DNA of 47,000 nt from Lachnospiraceae bacterium (lineage in GTDB: Bacteria; Bacillota; Clostridia; Lachnospirales; Lachnospiraceae). This document shows, one piece after another, positions 41,455 through 47,000 of the stretch. Both the position numbers and the translations under genes were made by a program. A model generated the notes under the pieces. It was not told the DNA's origin. It ran no database searches and was given only the letters and a program-made list of their open reading frames with translations. The stretch's first letter is position 1, and each line of letters starts with the position of its first letter. The DNA lies in the NCBI GenBank assembly GCA_022791635.1, contig JAAVZL010000015.1:1-47000 (forward strand). Direction: 5' to 3'.

Positions 41455-42834
41455 ATGAAAGAAATGTCATTACAGCAGATTGCCCGCGCCTGCGGCGGAA
41501 GCTACACAGGCGAGGATTCCCAAAAAAACCGGGAGGTCCTTGGCGTTGTCATTGACAGCCGGAAGGTAGAGCCCGGCTATCTTTTCGTGGCCATAAAGGG
41601 GGAACGGGTAGACGGACACAGCTTTATTCCCGCCGTCTTTGCCAAAGGAGCTGCCTGTGTCCTCTGCGAGCGTGCTCCCGAGCATCCTGCAGGCCCCTAC
41701 ATTCTGGTGGATTCCTGTCTGAATGCTCTAAAAAGCCTGGCAGAATACTATCGCAGCACCCTGTCCATTCCCGTTGTTGGGATCACCGGCAGCGTGGGGA
41801 AAACCAGCACCAAGGAAATGATTGCGGCTGTCCTCGGACAGAAATACCGGGTCTTAAAGACCGAAGGAAACTTTAACAATGAGATTGGTCTTCCCCTCAC
41901 CATTTTCCGCATCCGGGAGGAACATGAGGCTGCCGTGCTGGAGATGGGCATCAGTGACTTTGGAGAGATGACCCGCTTAAGCCGCATGGCAAAGCCCAAT
42001 CTCTGCGTGATCACCAACATCGGTCTCTGTCACCTGGAAAATCTCAAGGATCGGGACGGTATTTTAAAGGCCAAAACCGAAATGTTTGGGGAAGCCCAGC
42101 CGGGAGCTCACATTCTATTAAATGGCGACGACGACAAGCTGGTAACCCTGCGGGAGAGCCGTACTCCCACTCCCTGCTTTTTTGGCCTTGATCCCTCCAA
42201 CGATCTCTATGCGGAACAGATCGAAAATCTGGGCCTTGAGGGGACCCGCTGTACCTTTGTGACCAAAGCCGGAAGCTTTCAGGCTCATATTCCCATTCCC
42301 GGCCGCCATATGGTTTACAATGCACTGGCAGGAACGGCCGTGGGACTGGCTCTTGGCCTGTCTCCCGAAGAAATCAAGGCCGGTATCGAAAGCCTTACGC
42401 CTGTCAGCGGCCGCAACAATCTGATTCATACGGAGAAATGGGATATCCTGGACGATTGCTACAACGCCAATCCCGTTTCCATGTGCGCCTCCCTGGACGT
42501 CTTGAGCTGTGCCTTGGGAAGAAAGGTAGCCATCCTGGGAGATATGGGCGAATTAGGTGAGCATGAGAAGCTGCTTCACTACAATGTAGGCTGTCATGCA
42601 GCGGATGCCGGCATTGACGCGGTCTTTCTGGTGGGAGAGCTTTCAAGAGAAACTGCCCGGGGCATTGAGGCCAAGAATCCCGATCTCACCTTTCGCCATT
42701 TTGACACCAAGCAGGAGCTCATAGAGGCGCTGCCTCTCCTCCTCTCCAATGGGGACTCCATTTTAGTAAAAGCCTCTCATTTTATGGAATTTGAGGATCT
42801 GGTCGCTTATCTCAGAGAGGCCGGTACTGCCTGA
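41455..42834 (+). CDS. murF: UDP-N-acetylmuramoyl-tripeptide--D-alanyl-D-alanine ligase
   Basis: Adds D-Ala-D-Ala to the UDP-MurNAc-tripeptide, the last cytoplasmic step of the peptidoglycan precursor. The 459-aa Mur ligase has an N-terminal substrate domain (VVIDSRKVEPGYLFVAIKGE), the P-loop GITGSVGKTSTKEMI, the central NEIGLPLTIFRI, and the C-terminal DDCYNANPVSM and LGDMGELGEH motifs. It lies 29 nt after ddl, a functional pairing common in bacteria. A weak hairpin (AGGCCGG/CCGGCCT, 42818-42847) overlaps its end. Confidence 0.96.
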   Translation: MKEMSLQQIARACGGSYTGEDSQKNREVLGVVIDSRKVEPGYLFVAIKGERVDGHSFIPAVFAKGAACVLCERAPEHPAGPYILVDSCLNALKSLAEYYRSTLSIPVVGITGSVGKTSTKEMIAAVLGQKYRVLKTEGNFNNEIGLPLTIFRIREEHEAAVLEMGISDFGEMTRLSRMAKPNLCVITNIGLCHLENLKDRDGILKAKTEMFGEAQPGAHILLNGDDDKLVTLRESRTPTPCFFGLDPSNDLYAEQIENLGLEGTRCTFVTKAGSFQAHIPIPGRHMVYNALAGTAVGLALGLSPEEIKAGIESLTPVSGRNNLIHTEKWDILDDCYNANPVSMCASLDVLSCALGRKVAILGDMGELGEHEKLLHYNVGCHAADAGIDAVFLVGELSRETARGIEAKNPDLTFRHFDTKQELIEALPLLLSNGDSILVKASHFMEFEDLVAYLREAGTA

Positions 42835-42902
42835 TTACAGCCGGCCTTTCCGCCTAAACAAAACAGCATCGCCAAAACGTCCAATCCCTAAAAGGAGCTT
42901 TC

Positions 42903-43859
42903 ATGAATAAACTACGTTTCGGAATTTTAAGTACCTCCTCCATTGCCCCACGCTTTATCAAAGGGCTTCAGGCCACAAAATGCTGTGAAGCCTCTGCTCT
43001 GGCCTCCCGCAGTTTCGACAAAGCCCGGGAAAAGGCAGCCCAATGGCAGGTGCCAAAGGCATACGGAAGCTATGAAGAGCTTCTTGCCTCTGATGAAATC
43101 GATGTGGCCTATGTCGCCATGATCAACAGTGAGCATTACCATTATGCCAAATTGGCTCTGGAGTGCGGAAAGCATGTGCTCTGCGAGAAGCCCTTTACCC
43201 TAAGTCCCGAAGAATCCCGGGAGCTCTTTGCCCTGGCAAGGGAAAGGGGACTTTTCATTATGGAGGCTCAGAAGGTTCTCTTCCTTCCTGTGGTGGAGAA
43301 GCTGCGGGAACTTATCCGATCCGGCGCATTGGGGAAAATTTATATGGCAGATTTTTCCAGTTCCTTTGATCCGGGCTACAACACCTGGTTTTTGGATCCG
43401 GAAAAGGGTGGCGGTCCCCTCTACGGAAATGCCATTTACAGCCTTCAGCTGATGCAGTATCTCTTTGACTGTCCGGTAAGCCGCTTTACGGGTCTCTGCA
43501 CGAAAAGCTCCACCGGCGTGGAGAGCCAGTTTTCAGTCGTTATGGAGCTTAAGAACGGCCTCCTCTTTACCAACAAGACAAGCACTTGCGTAACAACCTC
43601 CCATGTGGGATATCTGTATGGGGAAAAAGGCTATGTGGAACTTCCTGACTATTGGAAGGCCCGCAAGGCTGTTCTCCATTTTCCGGACCAAAAGCCTGTG
43701 ATTCTCCATTATCCCTGTGAGCATGAGCTCATGTACGAGGCTCTACATGTGAAGGAATGCATTCGAAAAAAACTGACGGAAAGCCCCGTGATGACAGAGA
43801 CCATGACCGTAAATGCCATCCAGGTATTAAACGCCATCCACCAAGATTGGTTTTCATAA
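42903..43859 (+). CDS. Gfo/Idh/MocA family oxidoreductase (after murF)
   Basis: A 318-aa NAD(P)-dependent dehydrogenase. It has the N-terminal Rossmann fold (FGILSTSSIAPRFIKG, an atypical nucleotide motif lacking GxGxxG glycines), EKP motif CEKPFTLS, and MEAQKVLFLPVVEKLRELI. These features resemble the dihydrodiol-dehydrogenase-like branch. It follows murF by 68 nt with AAGGAG upstream. There is no transporter nearby, so it is probably independent of the three sugar operons. Confidence 0.9.
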   Translation: MNKLRFGILSTSSIAPRFIKGLQATKCCEASALASRSFDKAREKAAQWQVPKAYGSYEELLASDEIDVAYVAMINSEHYHYAKLALECGKHVLCEKPFTLSPEESRELFALARERGLFIMEAQKVLFLPVVEKLRELIRSGALGKIYMADFSSSFDPGYNTWFLDPEKGGGPLYGNAIYSLQLMQYLFDCPVSRFTGLCTKSSTGVESQFSVVMELKNGLLFTNKTSTCVTTSHVGYLYGEKGYVELPDYWKARKAVLHFPDQKPVILHYPCEHELMYEALHVKECIRKKLTESPVMTETMTVNAIQVLNAIHQDWFS

Positions 43860-43932
43860 TAGGCAGGACAGCCCAGACAGCAAAAGGGTTACGGATCATT
43901 CAAAAAATTCCATAAAATTCCATTATTTGTGC

Positions 43933-43961
43933 TTGACATTTAGTCCTCGATAGGCTAATAT
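43933..43961 (+). promoter_or_regulatory. Promoter of the cold-shock gene
   Basis: Perfect TTGACA (43933-43938) and TAATAT (43956-43961) are separated by 17 nt. The predicted transcript has a leader of about 135 nt before the ATG at 44104. Long leaders like this are typical of cspA-type mRNAs, where they change fold with temperature. No other gene is seen between 43860 and 44103. Confidence 0.8.
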
Positions 43962-44103
43962 GGATGGTGCATTGAAGTATATTTTTGATGAAGTTGATTC
44001 ACATGTTTTGTAGGTCATCATTCTATGCATGATGCTTACAGGACATGTTTTTTTATCTCGGAGAAGATATGCGACATAGTACTTAAATAGGAGGTATCTT
44101 TTA

Positions 44104-44310
44104 ATGAACAAAGGTACAGTTAAATGGTTCAACGGCACAAAAGGATATGGTTTCATTACCAACTCCGAAACTGGCGAGGACGTATTCGTACACTTCTCTG
44201 GCATTGTAGCCGAAGGATTCAAGACACTGGAAGAGGGACAGTCCGTGACCTTCGATATCACAGAGGGCAACCGTGGTCCCCAGGCAACCAATGTAGTGGT
44301 TGTGGCGTAA
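44104..44310 (+). CDS. cspA: Cold-shock domain protein
   Basis: A 68-aa single-stranded nucleic-acid-binding protein that melts RNA structure during cold or stress. It is a single OB fold with both RNA-binding motifs, KGYGFI (RNP1) and VFVHF (RNP2), and the usual start [15 protein letters not shown]. Length is normal. AGGAGG lies about 10 nt before the ATG. It is a single-gene unit with a strong promoter and terminator; the symbol is by family only. Confidence 0.95.
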   Translation: MNKGTVKWFNGTKGYGFITNSETGEDVFVHFSGIVAEGFKTLEEGQSVTFDITEGNRGPQATNVVVVA

Positions 44311-44319
44311 GCGTTTCAA

Positions 44320-44370
44320 AAAGAAAAGGGCATCCCCATTGTCGCAAAGACATTCGGATGCCCTTTCTTT
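44320..44370. terminator. Bidirectional terminator between cspA and the esterase gene
   Basis: A 15-position stem (AAAGAAAAGGGCATCC with GGATGCCCTTTCTTT, one bulged A) has T-rich flanks on both strands. It serves the cold-shock gene on the plus strand and the convergent esterase gene on the minus strand. Confidence 0.85.
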
Positions 44371-44385
44371 GTTCTGCCGCTTTCC

Positions 44386-45279
44386 CTACTCCAGCTGTAT
44401 TAAAGCTCCATTTTCTCCCCTGGCATAATGCCGCAAAAAGTCCCAGGCCACAAAGGCTTTCTGCTGGGTAAGCTCATGCTTGCCTCCCTCAATCATTACC
44501 AGCTGTCCAAGAGGCACGGAATAATCCTCCTTATAGTAATTGCTGAAGGTCCAGGTGGTTCCCTCAATGGTGCTCGTCTCCACCTCATCCGGTTCATAGC
44601 CCCAGTACTCTGTCTTGTCAAAATCCTTAGCCTCGCCGGACTCCAGCAGATCGTTAAACCGCATCAGCGACTCAATTCCCCATACCTCATCGTCAATCAC
44701 CCGCATAGCGCCCGAATCCATTTCCAGTGTCAGGTCCTCGCTCCCCTGGATGATCTGAAAGGGTACCTCATAGGGGGAGCTCAGATGCTTCAAGGGCATC
44801 ATCCAGCTCATAAAGCAGATGCCTGCAAAGAGTCCGGGATAGTCATTGGTCATTGCGCCCACCGCGCCTCCTCCGTTGGAAAAGCCCGTGGCATAGATGC
44901 GGGTGGTATCCACCGGATAATGCTCGATGGCATAATCCAGAATCTCTTTGATGCGCTCTGTCTGGCTGTAGCTCTCTGTCGTTTTGTACTCAGGAACCAG
45001 CAGCAAAAGCCCAGCCTCCTGTGCCTGCTGAATCCAGCCTGCACTTTGAAGCTTTTCCACCGGGTGCCCGCCAAAGGCACAGGTTACCATTACCAGAGGC
45101 CGTTTTTCCTCCGGATTCTCCTCCACGGCATCCGGAAGGTACATCCAGCCCTCTTCTCCTCCTTCTGTCGTATAATTTTCCTCCCTCATCCCCAATTCCT
45201 TTTTCCCGGAATGTGAACACCCACACAGGCTTAAAAACACCAGGACGAAAATCAAAATCATACTCCACAGCCGTTTCAT
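44386..45279 (-). CDS. Alpha/beta-hydrolase (esterase) lipoprotein
   Basis: A 297-aa extracytoplasmic hydrolase of the PHB-depolymerase/LpqC-like type. The signal peptide MKRLWSMILIFVLVFLSLCGC ends in a lipobox-like LCGC. The catalytic serine is in GFSNGGGA, a likely oxyanion segment is VTCAFGGHPVEKLQ, and a candidate catalytic His is in EGGKHELTQ. The start at 45279 has GAGGAG about 10 nt upstream. Likely substrates are esters, perhaps acetyl or feruloyl groups on polysaccharides; this is not determined. Confidence 0.82.
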   Translation of the reverse strand: MKRLWSMILIFVLVFLSLCGCSHSGKKELGMREENYTTEGGEEGWMYLPDAVEENPEEKRPLVMVTCAFGGHPVEKLQSAGWIQQAQEAGLLLLVPEYKTTESYSQTERIKEILDYAIEHYPVDTTRIYATGFSNGGGAVGAMTNDYPGLFAGICFMSWMMPLKHLSSPYEVPFQIIQGSEDLTLEMDSGAMRVIDDEVWGIESLMRFNDLLESGEAKDFDKTEYWGYEPDEVETSTIEGTTWTFSNYYKEDYSVPLGQLVMIEGGKHELTQQKAFVAWDFLRHYARGENGALIQLE

Positions 45280-45383
45280 CTGTTGATCGCTCCTCTCACA
45301 GCGTCTTCCAACAATCCTGACGCCCAAACTGTTATTTTCAATAATATGTTAAACCATCTCTAAAGAAGACGGGATATCTGTTT

Positions 45384-46157
45384 TTAACGGGAGGCCTCCC
45401 CTGCTTCCTCTCCGGTTCCCTCCCCCGCCAGCTTCAGCAGATCCTCAATCTCCTCCACAGGCATATTCATGTACACAGCCAGCTCATCCACGGAAACCTG
45501 ACGCTCCAGCTCATCCGTAAGCTTTCGGATCTGATCGCTCAGCTCGTTGAACCTCTGTGCCAGATGGCTTCCCGCTTCCTTTTCCGTGCAGTGATCCTCC
45601 ACGGCCTGAGAAATGGCCTTGCAGATCTCCTCTCTTAAATAGGAAAGGGCGCTGCTCCCGGCCGGCCGCATTCCCAGAGTCTCCAGAGCAAGCAGCAAGC
45701 CGATGTTTCCCTCCTGGACCAGGTCCCCAAGCTGCACCTCTCTTCCGCGAAATTCATCTGCCAGCCTTAAGACCTCCGGCAGAAGCTGCTCCGTAAGCCG
45801 GGCCTTTAAAAGGTCGTCGCCGGTCTCCTCCACCTGGCGGCACAGCTCCAAAAGCTCTGCCTCCTCCAAAAGCTCCAGGCGGTCAAGATCCTTCTGATAG
45901 CTTCTCAAAAAGCTCTCTTCCTCTGGCGTAAGCGGTACCTGGGCCTGCCTCTCCTCCTCCTGCTTTTTGGCCGGCACATAGCCCTCCACAACCACCTGCC
46001 TGGAAGCCAGATAGGCAAATATCAGCTCATACTGCTCCTCCGACAACTCCAGGGCATCAAAAAAGTCCCTCACCTGCCGGTTGGTCAATCGTTTTTCATT
46101 CTTAGCCGCCAGAGCGCCAAGCTCTGCGAGCTTTTTTTGGAATTCCTCTTTCTCCAT
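45384..46157 (-). CDS. Sigma-70-like protein lacking region 4
   Basis: A 257-aa protein resembling the front part of a housekeeping sigma factor. Residues 1-60 match region 1.1 (KRLTNRQVRDFFDALELSEE, then LFAYL-type helix). Residues 85-165 resemble regions 1.2-2 (ADEFRGREVQLGDLVQEGNI is the core-binding 2.1-2.2 motif). Residues 205-245 resemble region 3 (VSVDELAVYMNMPVEEIEDL). The -10-recognition segment normally reading YATWWIRQAI is replaced by SALSYLREEICKAISQAV, and region 4 is absent. It might bind RNA polymerase without recognising promoters; the role is unknown. GAGGAG lies 7 nt before the ATG. Confidence 0.75.
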   Translation of the reverse strand: MEKEEFQKKLAELGALAAKNEKRLTNRQVRDFFDALELSEEQYELIFAYLASRQVVVEGYVPAKKQEEERQAQVPLTPEEESFLRSYQKDLDRLELLEEAELLELCRQVEETGDDLLKARLTEQLLPEVLRLADEFRGREVQLGDLVQEGNIGLLLALETLGMRPAGSSALSYLREEICKAISQAVEDHCTEKEAGSHLAQRFNELSDQIRKLTDELERQVSVDELAVYMNMPVEEIEDLLKLAGEGTGEEAGEASR

Positions 46158-46178
46158 GGATCTCTCCTCATACTTTCT

Positions 46179-46187
46179 ATTATAACA
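46179..46187 (-). promoter_or_regulatory. Extended -10 promoter of the sigma-like gene
   Basis: On the minus strand TGTTATAAT is an extended -10 box about 22 nt before the ATG at 46157. No good -35 is visible, as expected for extended -10 promoters. The leader would be short. The rest of 46188-46364 is AT-rich with no supported gene. Confidence 0.5.
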
Positions 46188-46364
46188 TAATCCAATTTTC
46201 CAAAATGCTGTTCTTTTATATAGAAGAAATAATTATGCTCTACAAAAATATATCTATAATCACATTCAACATCATATTGTTCCGAAGCCTTTACACCCAA
46301 TTCCGGAAAGCAGACACACAACTTCAACATATTTACCGTTATCCAAACTAAATCACATACCTTT

Positions 46365-47000
46365 TTATTTCTTATCTGTCTTTTGTTCCAATAGTTTTAT
46401 AGAGTTCAAATAATCTTCTTCTACATCACTGATGGTTCTTGCCTTATATTTTTTATATTCATCTGTTGCCTTATCAACAGCTTGCTTATGAGAAATATTA
46501 CCATTTCCCTGTAACAACTGTTCCCCACTCATTGTAAGTATGCGATCCAGATGTTTTGCCCAGTCTTTCATAGTCATTGTCTGTTCACGTTCCGCCTGAC
46601 GCTCTGCAAAATCCAAATATCCAGACACAAGCTGACCCATTGCCCGAAGTTCCTTTTCACTTAGATAATTTTTAGCAATAACAGCTTCTTTTAAGGTTGG
46701 TTGATTTCCCACAAATGTTGTAAGCCCCATAAACTCTTTTTCAGCATCTGCCCTTGTGTAAATAACCTCAGCTGCCGTCTGACCATGAATGGCATAATGA
46801 ATTTTGTTCTGCACCTTTTTAAAGAAAAGGATAGATATTACTCCGGCGGTTAAATATCGACGTTTTTACTTGCTTAAATTTCCAAAACTTGTCTGTAAAA
46901 TACTTTTTCAGAAGCACGTATGTCTCTGATTCGTTCGAGTAATTCTTTAAAGTAACCACCGCCACCCAGATTTTTCAATCGTTCATCATCTAGCACAAAC
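46365..47000 (-). pseudogene. RhuM-family gene, disrupted and truncated by the window edge
   Basis: The 149-residue frame 46365-46814 (QNKIHYAIHGQTAAEVIYTR, MGLTTFVGNQPTLKEA, then SGYLDFAERQAERE and MTMKDWAKHLDRIL) is the C-terminal half of a RhuM-type protein. Another frame from the right edge reads the preceding part (FVLDDERLKNLGGGGYFKEL then ASEKVFYRQVLEI). Between them are in-frame stops at 46874-46876 and 46850-46852 and a frameshift before ISILFFKKVQNKI. The gene is therefore inactive here. RhuM genes often sit in genomic islands, and this stretch is more AT-rich than the rest. Its 5' end lies outside the window. Confidence 0.8.

Noticed and set aside
43923..44291. Minus-strand open frame over the cspA leader and gene
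   Set aside because: It is antisense to cspA and its leader, with no ribosome site or domain.
46085..46330. Minus-strand open frame overlapping the start of the sigma-like gene
   Set aside because: It runs out of frame through the promoter and start of a better-supported gene and has no homology I recognise.

Overview
The window looks like the chromosome of a spore-forming gut Lachnospiraceae (Clostridium cluster XIVa type). Reasons: spoIIID and a SipL-like SPOCS/LysM spore-coat protein, Firmicute-style strong AGGAGG ribosome sites, sigma-A type promoters, several large CUT2 sugar ABC operons with lipoprotein binding proteins, and Gfo/Idh/MocA dehydrogenases paired with TIM-barrel isomerases. 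Base composition is moderate, except for the more AT-rich right edge. No tRNA, rRNA or CRISPR array was recognised.

Layout. 1-6.2 kb (minus): guaA, a MATE exporter, spoIIID, a trigger-factor-like PPIase lipoprotein and cardiolipin synthase. 6.2-6.7 kb (plus): a one-pass membrane protein. 6.7-17.7 kb (minus): operon A, running from a promoter near 17.73 kb through epimerase, sugar-binding lipoprotein, ABC ATPase, permease, second epimerase, a relic of a glucosamine-6-phosphate-deaminase-like gene, Gfo/Idh dehydrogenase, YesM/YesN-type histidine kinase and response regulator, to a PIG-L/LmbE deacetylase. The ATPase and kinase are frameshifted, so this operon appears to be decaying. 17.8-22.8 kb (minus): operon B, an Mgl-like galactoside-type transporter plus a dehydrogenase, divergent from a ROK repressor (22.9-24.2 kb). 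24.4-31.7 kb (minus): a xylose-isomerase-like enzyme with an AraC regulator, and operon C (ATPase, permease, binding protein, dehydrogenase). Operon C and the isomerase share an upstream sequence that may be the AraC operator.

31.9-35.5 kb (minus): ispE, a GntR regulator, a small membrane protein, murI and a DUF1934 protein, read from a clear promoter to a clear terminator. 35.8-37.8 kb (minus): the SipL-like protein and a PrcB-domain lipoprotein. 38-43.9 kb (plus): malQ, plsC, ddl, murF and a Gfo/Idh dehydrogenase. 44-47 kb: a cold-shock protein with a long leader, an esterase lipoprotein, a sigma-70-like protein without region 4, and a broken rhuM gene running off the edge.

The least explained features are two families of intergenic hairpin elements. 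Family 1 (four copies near 24.3, 26.7, 35.7 and 38.0 kb) has a related core, while the 26-29 bp outer arms differ almost completely between copies yet remain self-complementary within each copy. One copy fills the malQ leader, and a half-arm has been read into the 3' end of the deacetylase gene. Family 2 (near 33.3 and 34.4 kb, with a possible trace before guaA) has a constant loop, copy-specific arms and a direct repeat, and always abuts the ribosome site of the next gene. A possible ribosome-site-masking hairpin in front of spoIIID is a third point of interest.
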